Shown here: positions 1 through 11,528 of the stretch, piece by piece
How positions within the stretch are numbered: the first letter of the stretch is position 1
How the letters are laid out: each line of letters opens with the position of its first letter
Origin: Ornithodoros turicata
Lineage: Eukaryota; Arthropoda; Arachnida; Ixodida; Argasidae
Direction: 5' to 3'
Length of the DNA: 64,000 nucleotides
Assembly (NCBI RefSeq): GCF_037126465.1
Contig: NC_088206.1
Span: 66,405,687 to 66,469,686 of the forward strand
Position numbers and translations under genes: made by a program
Notes under the pieces: generated by a model
Told to the model about the DNA's origin: nothing
What the model saw: the letters and a program-made list of their open reading frames with translations, nothing else
Databases searched by the model: none

Positions 1-3000
1 TGTTTTTGGCTGATCAGCATATTGTCCTTCAGGAACGGCCTGGTCCACCACTGCCTGGTACAATGTGTCATGGACAGTGCCAGGCCATTGGATTTTTTGA
101 TGTGGTGCGAAATGTGTGAAGCAAGAACGACTTGGTTTGTGCTTTTTTGGCACGCTGACATGCGTCTGACAATTCATTCCACAATGATCGGTAACTGACC
201 TCGTCTGAATGTCTTGGCATCTTTGGCCGACAGCGTGGCATCCTCCGGTGCACCGAAATTGTTTCACAGAATTTATTACACATTTATTAACACTATATTT
301 ACATTTCGCCGTGGACCAAAATTCAGAGGAAAATGCGAGGCTGTTGGCATGCATCTAATGACGCAGTTAATCGCACACATAAAAAAAAAAAGAAAAAGAA
401 ATCACAAAATATGTCACTAACGTCTTTGGACTATTCTGGTTTGTGCGGTTGAAAGGTGCCACGCGCGGTTATTGCCTATCAGCGTTACGTTTTCCCTTAT
501 GTAAATTCACTGGGCGGGCAATTCACTTGCAACCTTTCACGTGCAATGATTTTCGTGCAGTGATGTCCGTGCGCTTTCTAAATCCCAGCCGATTCGGGAC
601 TACAGCAGTTCGCGCTCGCGCGCGTTTTCTCTCTCTCTCTTTCTCCTTTATTTTATTCGTCTTTCTTTCTTTTTCGGAAGATGGTTTTTCTCACAATTTT
701 CGGCGTATTTTGTGGGCACTGTCTTTCTTTTTTTTCAGCATTATGGAAGGTTGCATAAACGTAATGTTCTTCCCCATTATTATTTATTTCAATTGCTCAG
801 TATTCTCTAATGCCCTTCACATATTCTGCGGCGCGCAATGAGCGAAATTCGATCTTCTTCCCTGTGCAGCACTGCAGTATTTGTTCTTTCGGACCATGCC
901 ATCGTTTTCCCATTAGAAGTGAACATCGGCACGCTTTGCCCTGTGCCGTGCTTCGACTGTCTCCGGAAAAGAAACTCTTCCCGATGTGTAAGCGCCCGCA
1001 GCATTCCTCTCACATTCTTCTCTCGAGCACGCACCAGTTGAGACAGCTCACACGCTAAACGAAATCGGAAATGAAGCAATGGCTGAGAAACTCCTGGCAC
1101 ATTTTGCTGACTCATTGCTTGGCGTTGAAAATTAACTCCCGGGCTCCTAGCATTCCAACACACGCACACTTTTGTTTCATCCTAAAGAGCAGGTCATGAC
1201 CTGCCACCTTCGTTGCCCCTAGAACTCCCCCATTATTGCCACCACCACTGCTGCTCTGATCTTTTTGAGAAACAATTGCACACAAACACACACACTGAGA
1301 TGGAGGATACACCGCCCCCCCCCCTTCCCCCATCTCTACGCCCCCTCCCCAAGCGAATCGAAGAAAGAGAAAAGCCCAAATGTTTCTGTAGCGGCGGCGA
1401 AACAGCGATTCTTTTCCCATCGTCTGCAACCGTTTCTGCAAGATGGATGATAGCAGACGACTCGGGACTGCTTCAACAGAGCGAACACCGAAAGCAGAAA
1501 TGCTCCGTCTATATGTGCGTTTGTTTTTGTTCTCTGGTGGAGCCCTGGGGGTCACCAGGGTCAGATTGTGTGCTGGTTCTTTTGCGTTGTTGAAACTGAA
1601 TGTGGCTTTAACGCGTTTCTTCTAACGCTGGTGACCTCGAAAGAACTTCTGTGGCAATTTGATTCCGCGTATGTGAGAGCGCGGTGGGATGTTTTGTGTT
1701 GATTGCCTCGTCTGATTGCGGTTCTGTCTTCGTGGCGCTGCTGGATGGCGGAAGTGTTTCAAAGAACATACAGAAGGAGATTGGTTGAAACAATGTCGGT
1801 TACCCGATCCGGTTCTAAACGAGTGTCATGTTTCAAATCTGTTCGGGAACGTCAAGCGCCATGCAACGCGTCCGTTCAAAATGGCCGCTATTGGAAGCAG
1901 ACGATCATCGAAGCAGACGACAAAAATATTCAATTTGCCAATGAGGCGTTGTTGTACACGATACCTCCAAGAAACGATGAGTTAACGGCCACTTTTTCGA
2001 CGTCATCCACGTGTTGCCTCTGACAGACAGCAGGCGGCGCGTGGGGTGTTTACCTAATGGTTGCTAAATGACGTGTGGTTATGGCGGCAGCGTGTGTGCT
2101 GCTCAACGGCCGGTAATTGCCTGCAATTGGCAGTTGTTTGATCAGACGGTGGTGAAGTTTAAATTTCGTCTACGTTCGGTACCCTGCAATCATCTCGTAG
2201 CTTGGAAGCCAAGACGTGACCGGAGGAACGCCCATATGCCCTCGAGGAATATGGCGTCAGCCCGTGTTGCTGCTGAAGTGTGAAATGCTTTTATTCTCCT
2301 CCTCTGTTTTGAAACTAAAATGTTTTGTCTCTGAGTTGCAGTTATGAAAACTGAATTTCCACAGCCCTTCTTGAATTGGTATGAGTTAAAAAGCCAACTG
2401 ATACTTGCAATCATTCTCAGAATTTGGCTTCAATCCAGTTGCTTGATGTCGACATGCGTCCACGTTTTATTGATTTACGCTGATCGCTTCGTGGCTGCCA
2501 CCGTTCTCAGACACGCATTCACGAATGCCTATGAGTGTCAATATTCGTATGTATGTCTTGGCTTGGCTTGTCTTTTCCTACCTGTTACTACTTCTATACT
2601 TTTTCCACAGAGCCATACCCTGTGAACGGTTCGAAGTACGTGAAGCATAGGTGGATATTAGAATTCATTTGACCTTCCGCAATGTCGTCGTCAGGACACG
2701 TGAACTCCTTCAATCAACAAAAACGCTCTCCCACTATCATTTTCCTAAGTACATATCTCATTATTCCGCGAAATCATTCATTACATCCCCGTTCCGAAGC
2801 GCAGGCTTTCATTGGAGAACGTTGCGCAACCTTCTCTCGTATACCGTTATCTTGCAATGTGATTGCCAAATGAATGATTGTCTCACACTTTTTCCGTGCC
2901 CTGCCATCACTCAATTTCAGTGGCACTGCCAATGCTACGCGCACGACGTTGCTAGACGATCGCTGCGCCACCTGGCCATGATAATGGGAATCTCACGCCT

Positions 3001-3540
3001 CCTCATTTCTACCCATTGGTCGGTGACAGAACAACCTGGGTGTGAGAGTTCAGACACGGGGCACCTGTGATTGTGATAGGGCGATGAAACGGTCTCTCTC
3101 TCTCTCTCTACCTCGTTTCCGAGGTAAAAATGAAAATAGAAGCAGACGAGGGATAAAGCTTGGATCCCCCGATATGCGTTGTCACTCGTTTCACACTTCT
3201 GATGACGGATGGTTTTCCTCTTGGACAGAACTGTTCGTGCTCTTTTCATTCCTGTTTCTATCATTGTCACGTTTCCCAGAGCGGATTCTGTTCGTTGAGT
3301 CGTTCAAAGTTCTTCTCTTTATCTTCCGTATTGCTGTGTCGCGGGAGAAACGGAAAATGGTGAAAAACACGATATATTTTCATTTCTGGACCCGGAGACA
3401 TTGCTCGTTTATCCGTTCCCTTTATTACATTATCTACTTCGTGATTACTTCAAATAAATTGGAACACAATTCAAATAAAGTCATCAAGCTGTCGCAGAAG
3501 CGTTGAATGCTGGGCCAGTTGGTGATTTGACATTGCGCAA
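1..3540. other. No gene recognised; unique-looking sequence
   Basis: No reading frame here matches a family I know. On the minus strand at 68-283 a 71-codon frame has a mildly LINE-like look (a lysine- and alanine-rich stretch after a W..EL motif), but the next part continues in another frame and nothing confirms it. A (TC)n run lies near 3092-3109. The stretch contains the first cluster of the AGCAGACGA 9-mer. Confidence 0.4.
1452..3150. promoter_or_regulatory. AGCAGACGA motif cluster 1
   Basis: The 9-mer AGCAGACGA occurs at about 1452, 1896, 1912 and 3141, all on the plus strand. Flanks differ beyond the core, so this is not simply one repeat copied four times. A function as a binding site is inference; the recurrence is directly visible. 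Confidence 0.3.
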
Positions 3541-3615
3541 TAACGTGTGACCGAGTTAGGGGGGGGGATATGTTTATTAAGAAAGGGGTATGTTTATTAA
3601 GAGTTAGGGGGTATT
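3541..3615 (+). repeat. G-rich short tandem duplication
   Basis: The phrase ATGTTTATTAAGA appears twice in close succession, each copy preceded by a G run, and is bounded by GAGTTAGGGGG on both sides. This looks like a local slippage duplication. Confidence 0.6.
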
Positions 3616-4245
3616 CTTCTCGTCTCCTTTGTTGCGCTATTATGAACCCATATCAAAGTGTTGCAATGCCCGATATCACATTACGGTACACTCTGACAAA
3701 AACAGAGTGCGAAAGAAAAAAAAATCCCTAGTTGACAAAAGAACAAACTGAAGCCTGGAGCTTCATAAAGATTATCTCCGAAACCATGAGGCTGCTTCTG
3801 CAGTAAGACGTACCGCCACAAACATGACACTATAGTTTGCTGAGTCACCCATGTCGTACGAGATTGCCTCTCAGCCTAAGAAGAAGAAGAAAAAAGATCA
3901 CACGCTAACGAAATGTGTTTCGTGAAGAAACCGCGGTTACATGAACGAGTGTACCGTCCCCGATTTTCATGAATTCCATATCGCCGCATTAAACAACATG
4001 CGGGCAAATTCGGGAGCATTCAGTGAGACAGTTTCGGCGCAATGACCTTCCAAAGCATAACAGCAGGCTCAACTTCATCAGTGTCCTCCGAATGCGGTTG
4101 GGGGGAGAACGAAGGTTGAGTACTATACAGTTTGCGTGGACACCACTGAAAGTAATCTTCAATGGAAATGCTTGCTCGGTTGTGGGATTAGAAAGCGTTG
4201 TTTTGTAGCTATTATAAGTGTTGCGTTGATCATCTAGTAGACGTT
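3616..4245. other. No gene recognised
   Basis: I see nothing beyond short A-rich runs. The sequence leads into the LINE-tail cluster. Confidence 0.4.
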
Positions 4246-4249
4246 GATG

Positions 4250-4515
4250 CCGTTGATGATGCCAATACATATATGTAGACGTTTGAGATGCTGCAGGAAG
4301 CCTGCCCCTGTGGCCGGCCTTCCATTTGATGCCAATACACTCTAGTAGACGTTTGCGTCCATAGTGCGTTTGTTGCGTTAAAAGGAGCCAGCCAATATGG
4401 CTGGTCTTCCACGATGATGCAAATACATATATTTAGTACACTAGTGCGTTTGTTGCGTTAAAGGGAGCCAGTCAATATGGCTGGTCTTCCACGATGATGC
4501 CAATACATATATATC
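4250..4515 (+). repeat. Tandem LINE-tail units (about 80 bp period)
   Basis: Two near-identical units of about 75-80 bp (about 4361-4437 and 4444-4516) and at least one more diverged unit before them each end in GATGATGCCAATACATAT. Each unit carries a small hairpin, CCAGCCAATATGGCTGG or a variant. The unit end resembles the GATGACAATACA terminus of the LINE copies that follow, so these are probably duplicated 3' tails of that LINE family. Confidence 0.65.
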
Positions 4516-4528
4516 CGCGTATTGATCT

Positions 4529-4680
4529 TTCGCGGTGGAGGGAGGCGAAAGGGAGCCGGTCCTTCGTTTTTGGAGAAGGGCCCCTTGATAACGCGGTCCG
4601 CCCCCGGGTGGGCCGTGTCTTAGAATGCGCGGCCCGTAAAACGGTCGTCGGGGCAGCATCGCTTGCGGTGTTGTTTCCGG
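4529..4680 (-). repeat. GC-rich dispersed element, copy A
   Basis: About 150 bp is shared with 6982-7131 in the same orientation, including GATAACGCGGTCCGCCCCCG. Copy B ends in a (GTT)n tract when read on plus, that is an (AAC)n tail on minus, so minus is the likely element orientation. Family not recognised; SINE-like or a LINE 3' UTR are both possible. Confidence 0.55.
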
Positions 4681-4782
4681 GAACATTTTCCTAAAATCTA
4701 GTGTAGTGATCGTCTAGTGTTTTAAAGGAGCCTATCTCCATACGTAACTCTCCTGCTTGATGACAATACATCTCGAACGCTC

Positions 4783-5179
4783 TAATTAACTTCTAAATTT
4801 GGACTCGCCGGTGCCGGCTGGTCTTTGGTGGCCCAGATGTTGGGAGCATGGCTATTTTTCAGGCAGTGACAGCCGGGCTGCGTGCACATATCATCCGTGA
4901 GTGGTCTGTGAGTCTGTGGTCTGTCGCCGCTGGCTTACAGCGACTCGGCTCTTTGATCATGATCAAGGTGAGTGGCATATCAAGTTCTAGTAAGCCCACT
5001 AGGATTGTACTGCCCCCCCCTCGTAGCGACTCTTCCGGAGTTTCAAGATTGTTCGCAGGGTACGGCACGTACAAAAAGCAATCTCCCCTTTGGAGCGTTG
5101 TTATCTGGTACGTAAGATAGAGTTTGTGTAGAAGAGGCTGCCTCCATAGGGAGTTCTTTTGCTTGATGACAATACACAC
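4783..5179 (+). pseudogene. LINE 3' end, copy 1 (Tx1/L1-like), truncated
   Basis: This stretch aligns by eye with the end of copy 2 (about 6450-6830): the TTTGG-rich start, GGCCCAGA, the CGTGAG segment and the CGCCGCTGGCT segment recur in the same order. In copy 2 this part encodes the extreme C-terminus of a LINE polyprotein. Here the frame is broken, and the copy begins deep inside the 3' region, as expected for a 5'-truncated insertion. It ends in CTTGATGACAATACACAC, after which copy 2 starts at once. Confidence 0.65.
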
Positions 5180-5180
5180 G

Positions 5181-6830
5181 CTCTATAGGGGCGCAAGAAG
5201 TGTTTTCTCTTTTGCTGGCGGCCTGTCGCTGCCCTTTGATGTAACTTGTGGTGTCCGCCAAGGGTGTGCTCTGTCTCCCGCCTTGCACGCCATCGCCATC
5301 AACCCTGTGCTCGAGAGACTGAACGCACACTGCCCAATGGATGCCCACCACCTGTTTTCGCGTTCGCGGATGATGTCTCTGTGCCTCTATGATCCTTTCT
5401 CGTGAGTGTTCCCACGACCTGCACTGAAGGCGTTTGAAGATTACGGAGCTTTTTCAGGGGCAAGACTGAACAGATCAAAAAATGCAGCACTGTTTTTGAA
5501 CCTCCGGTCTTCCTGCGAGGCTCCTTTCGGGGGTCCATTGAGACCGGTGATCAAAATTATTGGCGTGGCTTTCGATTGCACTGTGTTTAATCGTTCGTTG
5601 ATCTGCCCATCACTTTTCGGGCTCACCCGCTAGTGGCCCTGTACTACAGTCGCTTGTGGTTCCTAGGAGTCGTTGCCACGCCACCACTATTGACACGTAC
5701 TGCCATCACTGGACACGCGTTCCGTTGTCTCTGGGACGGTTCGGTGGAGTGGGCCGCGAGGTCCCGCTTGCACCGTATGCATGACCAGGGCGGCTTAGCC
5801 GTGCCGGTGGTGTCCGACAAATGCCTTGCACTTTAGTCGCGCGTTCATTTAGAGGCACTGCACACTTCCGGTCACCCAGTGTGCGCATTAGTGCAGTACT
5901 CTCTCGGATGCGCCACCGGGTGGTTCATTCAGAGCCCCGCATTTCGGCCAAGGTCCGAAGTCCTGCTTCATCAATACGCTGACTGTGTTGATGTTGTGAG
6001 GCGTTTGCGATTCCAGCTTCCTGACGCTGACATCCAGTTGTGGGCTGTTAGCGATTTTTATACGGCAATCTGGGAGTTGCAGTCCGGTCCTGCAGTTCCT
6101 TCGGTGCCGACGAAGCTTTCGTGGCATAGAATCACTGCGGAATGGCTAGACACCGGCCGCGCCAGTCTTCAATGGAAGCTTGCCCACAATTAACGTTCTT
6201 CCTCTCCGCGAGCGATTACACCAATTTCACATCTCTTGCTCTGACGGTTGCGTCTTGCGGAATGTGCCACCGCACCGCAACCGCACCACACCGCAGAGTA
6301 CTGTTTCAGGCGTTGTCGTGTTCCTCTTTTGCTGTGGCGCAGCTTAACCCAAATATTTCAGCTGTCGACTGTCGCCTGGGCCACCGTACATTTCCTAGAG
6401 CCATTGCCTGTTCCGCGCGTTCAGCGTAAACAGTTGGCGTTATTAATTACCGAGATAAACTTCCAAATTTGGATCCGTCGTTGCCGGCTGGCCTTCGGTG
6501 GCCCAGACTTCGGAGACGCAGCTATATTTCACGCTGTCAGAGCAGGGCTTCGTAGCCACATTGTCCGTGAGGAAGCACTGTACGGTCTTGCGGAGTGCTC
6601 TCGCCGCTGGCTGACGTCTACTCGTCTTTTCCGCCACGTTCAGGGTGAGTGGCGTACTGCACTCCGCAGCGACCCTCCCGTGTTTGGATTATTCGCTTGG
6701 TATGGTCAGTACGAAAAGCAAACTCTCCTAGAGAGTGTCGTTATCTAGCTTGTAGGACTGTAACGTGAAGTTAGTGAAAGTCTAAAGGGGACTACCTCCA
6801 TAGGTGGCCCTCCTGCTTGATGACAAAACA
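5181..6830 (+). pseudogene. LINE reverse transcriptase to 3' end, copy 2 (Tx1/L1-like), decayed
   Basis: The reading frame starting near 5183 contains GVRQGCALSP (5250-5279), the conserved motif before the catalytic site of LINE reverse transcriptases. The catalytic FADD follows at 5363-5374, but in another frame, so a frameshift separates them. Downstream frames carry the thumb-like GARLNRSKN segment (about 5460), a segment like the post-RT region of Tx1/L1 elements (5633-5836), and a long C-terminal frame (about 6430-6748) with repeated W and R. Stops and frameshifts make it non-functional. It is 5'-truncated within the RT domain and abuts the tail of copy 1. The 3' UTR has a small hairpin (CTACCTCCATAGGTGG) and the GATGACAAAACA terminus. 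The clade is inferred from the RT and C-terminal pattern; I am sure it is a LINE, less sure of the clade. Confidence 0.8.
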
Positions 6831-6841
6831 TCTGGAAATGA

Positions 6842-7131
6842 AGTTGTTGTTGTTGTTGTTGTCTTGTCGTCGATGGAAGGTACACAAGACACAATATTTT
6901 TCATCTAATCAGTCAACATATATATGCTCTGAATCCCTTCAAATCCGCGATGTGCCCTGGTCTCCCTGCAAATCCGCGTAAGCGGAGGAGGGAGGCAAAG
7001 GGGAGCCGGTCCTTCATATAATGGAGAAGGGCCCCTTGATAACGCGGTCCGCCCCCGGGTGGGCCTTGTCTTTGAATGCGCGGCCGATATAAAAAGGTCA
7101 TCGGGGCAGTACCGCTTGCGGTGCTGCCTCC
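6842..7131 (-). repeat. GC-rich dispersed element, copy B, with (AAC)n tail
   Basis: It shares about 150 bp with copy A at 4529-4680. On the minus strand it ends in an (AAC)6-like tail (plus-strand GTT repeats, 6843-6861), the usual mark of target-primed insertion. Confidence 0.55.
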
Positions 7132-7299
7132 AATACAGTACAATACAATTTCAATATTTTGCTTGTAAAACGATCGTAAAACGATCCTTTGTGGTGCTAT
7201 TCTCGGTAATATTTTTTGTGTAAAATAAAATACAATTTCAGAATTTAGATAGCGACAATACACACAGAATTTCTGTGAAGGGGATAACCACTGCGACCT

Positions 7300-8110
7300 C
7301 TCATCCCATCCTCCAGATAGCAATACAAGTTTTCTTACTTGATGACAACACACACACGGGAAACCTTCAGCTACTAATAATTACAATACACCCATAATTT
7401 GTTGTAGTCTTCGAAGGGACTGTAAAGAGGGAACGGCAAACCTGTAAAAACTGTATGCTTTTCTAAAAGCTTTAAATTTGGACGCTTCAAGTAAGTAATA
7501 GCTCTGCTGTATGTTGAGCATTTTGTTCAACAATTGAATTTCAAAGAGCGTTGAACAAAGCAAGCTAGCGGTCTCCAGAAGCGCCTCTACTGTTTGCGAA
7601 CGTTGATTGTCGCCACCTTTCAGTTTTTTAAAGTGTTCAAAATTAATTAGCGCGAAAAGTATCATGAACTGAGAGAGGTGATGACTTGTGTGTGCGATCA
7701 CACAGTCAAGGTCTACATGGTGGTACCTTGAAACATTGTGGCTATATTTCACTTTACAGTCCCTTTAAGAGAAAAATACGTCGCCACATGACAGCCTTAC
7801 AATACACACATATTTGGCTATCCCATAGCCCACGCAAGGCTTGTAATTAAATTTTCTGTAACGCTATGCGGCCAACACCGCATATTGTCCCGCCCTGTCG
7901 TTTTCCATACAAAATTTTCTGCACATATCCGTCATCCTTTTGGAGTCCACCTCCATCCATTGAGGTTCATTGAGGTCCATCCTTCTGGGATCCTACCTCC
8001 ATAAGTAAGTTCCCTACTTGATGACAATACACACATTTGTTTTCCACATGGGCTGCAGGCAGGCTTCCTACTTGATGACAACACACATTCGTTATGCCTA
8101 ATCACCTAGT
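7300..8110 (+). repeat. Scattered LINE-tail motifs
   Basis: Further copies of the LINE terminus lie near 7338 (CTTGATGACAACACAC), 8016 and 8074, with degenerate ACAATACAC forms near 7312, 7380 and 7790. They look like multiple tail-proximal insertions or duplications of the same LINE family. A MITE sits among them. Confidence 0.5.
7408..7770. mobile_element. MITE with AAGGGACTGTAAAG terminal repeats
   Basis: The left end AAGGGACTGTAAAG is matched in inverse at the right end, CTTTACAGTCCCTTTAAG. Elements ending in TTAAAGGGAC-like TIRs are, as I recall, common in ticks; that is background knowledge and unchecked. A 123-codon minus frame fills the element and is not recognised; I treat it as a by-product. 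Confidence 0.6.
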
Positions 8111-8292
8111 CTGCAATAGAAGTGGGTATCTGTTAGCTCGCAGGGCTATACGTCCACATAACATCACCCGTGAGCAGTCATTGTGCGGGATTGGATAGAG
8201 TGCTCTCGCCGCTGGCTAGCATCCACTCTCATCTCTTTCACCACGACGTCGTAATAATCGGTGATTCGTGGCTTTGCCGTCAGACAACCATG

Positions 8293-8974
8293 CAGTGATG
8301 GCCAGTAGTTAACTACATGTAGTTAAACTACTAGTTAAACTACCTGATTGTAGTTAAAAAGTGGTTATGATCTACTTGCAAAAATGTAGTGGCAACTACT
8401 GTAGTGGCAACAACTACAAATGTAGTGGCAACTACTAAACTACTATTTTAAGTAGTTAACTACAGTAGTTAGGTTACTGAAGGCGCCAACTACTTCCGAT
8501 TGTGCCGTAAGCTTTCCGGCACGATTGTGCTTCCGACTTTTACCTTGAGCTACTTGTTTGATGAGAACGGAGGTGCAGAGCAATTGTGTCGTGCATGTGT
8601 ACTAAATCTTCACTTTTAATGCTTACCTAGTGAAGCCTCATTTGCTGCGAAATAATTCTGCAACTTAATTTATCGCGTAGGTACAGAAAGAATCCCGCCG
8701 CAAGCTTTGTATTTGACGATCGTAGCAATGGCTTGAGCCAAAGTTTATTATTGCTTGCGATTCATATTTGGGTGTCAAAGAACACTAAAAGGGATTGGTG
8801 TTGGTGGACATCGTTAAGTAGTTATAGATGTAGTTAAACTACATTGCAGTAGTTAAAAAAGTAGTTTTAACTACTCCCCTGAAAAGTAGTTGAACTACTA
8901 GTTAAACTACTCAATCACAAAGTAGTTAGGTGTTATAGTTAAACTACTGTAGAAGTAGTTAGTGGCCATCACTG
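8293..8974. mobile_element. Non-autonomous hAT element (682 bp)
   Basis: The terminal inverted repeats are CAGTGATGGCCAGTAGTTA and its imperfect inverse, ending GGCCATCACTG. It is flanked by a perfect 8-bp target duplication, CAACCATG (8285-8292 and 8975-8982). The CAG-type end and 8-bp duplication are hAT hallmarks. Both subterminal regions are packed with TAGTTAAACTAC-like repeats. No transposase is visible. Confidence 0.85.
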
Positions 8975-8982
8975 CAACCATG

Positions 8983-9624
8983 ATCATGCGCCACGCTACA
9001 GCACTCGGTCTGTGGGCTGATTTCGCCGATGGTTCTTTAGCGTGCGCCGAAAGCTCGACAATGGGCCTGTTCGAGCAACTTTACACCTCGCCACCAAGTT
9101 GCTGGAGTGCTCGGCCGAGATCGACCCTGGGCGCAACCTTGGGGTCAGTAAGCGGCATAGAACTCTCATAATAACTAGAAACCAAGCCAGCAAAGGGGGG
9201 AATCTCAACATGGGAACCGCCATGATCGATACTGTAGGCCTAACGTATTACGAACGGTGTCTCCTACGAGTTCAGTGCGCCGTTCTTTCATATCACAGCA
9301 CAAAGTATAAACCGTACGGCACTCGTTCCCTAGGGAGTCAAAGATAACAGGTGATGGCAGACAAAACAAACACACTTCGCACACGGCATGGCACACGGAG
9401 CCGAGTGGAAGCGGAAGCGACTTGAATTGGATTGGATACCACACGTGAAAAGGCTGTGGCCGAATCCAGAATATCGATCATGGCGCCTCCCGGATTTGGA
9501 CATTGGGAGAGGGTCTTGCCTCCGTACAACTCCTTTCCTCTCCCCCGTCACTCTCTCCCCCAGCTTTTCTTCTAGCCACTCTCCTTATTATTTCTATGGT
9601 AAGCGGAGACGCTACACAAACCTT
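8983..9624. other. Unexplained insert within LINE copy 3
   Basis: This stretch separates two LINE-homologous parts. I find no terminal repeats or recognisable product. It holds a short ATTGGATTGG run near 9428, like the tail repeats seen at 45059. Confidence 0.4.
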
Positions 9625-9750
9625 CACCGTGATCAGTTCATATTAAGTTGTAGTAAGCACACTGTACGGCTGCACTGCCCTCTGCGTAGCAAGTATTCCA
9701 GATTTTCAGGACCGTTCGCGTGATATGGCACGTACACCCCGCGTCAAGGC

Positions 9751-9904
9751 TAACTTGAACGCCATCGTGGCGGCGCCTAGCGGAAAACAACGCCTTCATA
9801 ACGAGTGTCGCTCTTATAACTGTAAACAGATGACCAAAACACCCTCCGCCGTTATCTCTATTAAGCACCACTATGGTCCGCAGGCCGGAATGGCGTTCAA
9901 GTTA
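9751..9904. mobile_element. Small TA-flanked MITE (about 150 bp)
   Basis: The ends TAACTTGAACGCCAT and ATGGCGTTCAAGTTA are exact inverse matches. If the outer TA is the target duplication, this is Tc1/mariner-like. It lies inside LINE copy 3. Confidence 0.65.
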
Positions 9905-10024
9905 ACTATGATGCGAGCTGTACAAAACGCAACCTCGCATTGGGAGAAGTTATGTCTAGCATGTAAGATAGAGTTTCCGTAGGTTGTTCAATAGGTTGTT
10001 CTCCAGTCTGACGACAGTGCACGT

Positions 10025-10935
10025 CATTGGGCTCCCCAACATAGAACTACTGACTTAATATTGGCTGCTTACGCCATCTAGAATGGCCCTCCCTCCAGTC
10101 TTTAATAGGTAATCCCAAGTTCTTCTTTGTCATTCAGTCAGTCCACTCACTTGCGACGCAACAAAACTTGCTGGTTACAGCCTATGACATCTCAGAAGAG
10201 CCCTCAATCACCCATAACTCCCCGCACAGACTCGACGCCTCAGCGGAGGTGTGGAATTCATGCCTAAACGTCACTGGAAAACCGAAGTGGAGTATGATCA
10301 TCATATTGTTCGTTTTTTATCACATTTTATTTCTCTTTCGTTATCTCCTATATAAACTCTCTGTTGGATGCAGTTCAGCTTATGCTGTCTAGATGTAGCT
10401 CATAGTGGAAACACACGCCAACCTCAAAATCAGCCCAGGGCGCTGTCCCTTTAATGCTTCAGTAGCAGGCATGTCGTTAATTGTCATTAATTGCAGTTTA
10501 TGCCGGCGGACATGACACCTCATCATCTAATGAGGTCACTCTTACCACGGGGTATCTGTATTCCACGACTATACATATTGGGGGCGTGTGCAAAGGCACG
10601 GACTGGACAGCGTCGAAAATTAATGAAGTTCGAACTCGGAAAAACTTCTGGAGCAAGAGACGAGTTTGCTGCGTACCTCACTTCTTCTTGGGGGTATTGC
10701 TTACCACCTTTCATCTCGATGTACAAATATGTTTGTAATGCATACTCTATGCTCGATTTCGTAGCTTCGAAAGATCTAAGAACGGCTTTAAAAAAATAAA
10801 AAAAACAATAATACGTTTCTCTTTATTACTGTGATGATGAAACGCCTCAATTATCATCACCAAGCTAAAGTTGTTGGTGTTAGGTGCAGAGCCTCAGGGG
10901 CGAGAGCTTTGAACAGAGACTTTTCTTCTTCTGGG
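10025..10935. other. No gene recognised
   Basis: I see nothing except short low-complexity A runs near 10790-10810. Confidence 0.4.
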
Positions 10936-11520
10936 CAGGCTTGTACGAGATACTCGAAAAAAGTATTTATGTCAAGTTAATTACTGAGTACTTTACTGAC
11001 TACTAGGCAAAAAAAGTAACTTCTAAGTAGTGTACTAAAAACCCAACCTGAAAAAGTATTTGAGTAGGATCCGAAATACTCGACAAAAGTAACTCGTTGC
11101 TTTCAAGATATGTCACAATTTGTGAAATTGTGAAATTTATTGTCGACCAAATAACAACAAAATGGAGATAGAAAGAAATACTTGCCCGGATCATCTTCTT
11201 TTCCTGAGATGCCTTCTTGGAGGACGCTCGAAGTGGCATAGCACCCAACAAAAGTACTCGGAGTTCATCATTTTCATCATCGTCATCAGTCGCCAAGTTC
11301 ATCATTAAAAGAAGAAGAAAAAAAAAACGAGCAAATAAAACAACACATCCGAAGCATATTAGAAGTAACTTACGACATGGGTTCAAGTTACTTCGAAAAA
11401 GTGCCAAAAGTGGAGTGCTACATACTAATTTTTAACAGTATTTCCAAGATACCAAGTTACTCCCAAAAATATTTGAGATGGAGTAACTTGAGAAGAGCTA
11501 GTATTTGAGTTACAGGATTG
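10936..11520. mobile_element. hAT-like element, degenerate
   Basis: The left end CAGGCTTGTACGAGATACTC agrees with the inverse of the right end of the 44343 element (ACAAGCCTG). The right end here, GTTACAGGATTG, is decayed. Flanks CTTCTGGG and CCATTGGG match at 5 of 8 positions, a possible old target duplication. AGTA and CTCGA-type subterminal repeats occur throughout. Confidence 0.5.
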
Positions 11521-11528
11521 CCATTGGG

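Larger units (their letters stand above)
8131..10024 (+). pseudogene. LINE 3' end, copy 3, split by insertions
   Basis: 8131-8292 matches the copy 2 segment with GAGTGCTCTCGCCGCTGGCT. 9625-9750 matches the later segment of copy 1 (GTAGTAAGC, ATATGGCACGTACA). 9950-10024 matches the end (GTAAGATAGAGTTT, then a degenerate GACGACAGTGCACG tail). The breaks hold a hAT element (8293-8974), an unexplained insert (8983-9624) and a MITE (9751-9904). Confidence 0.6.

Noticed and set aside
443..841. 132-codon plus frame
   Set aside because: Hydrophobic T-rich composition from TTTCTTT runs, no domain, overlapping frames on the other strand.
1112..1555. 147-codon minus frame
   Set aside because: Built on poly-C/poly-G and repeats; contains a glycine run from the C tract and no recognised domain.
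7381..7752. 123-codon minus frame
   Set aside because: Fills a MITE from end to end; more likely a by-product of the element.
11003..11407. 134-codon minus frame with D/E run
   Set aside because: Lies in a degenerate hAT element; the acidic run comes from a TCATCATCGTCATC tract.
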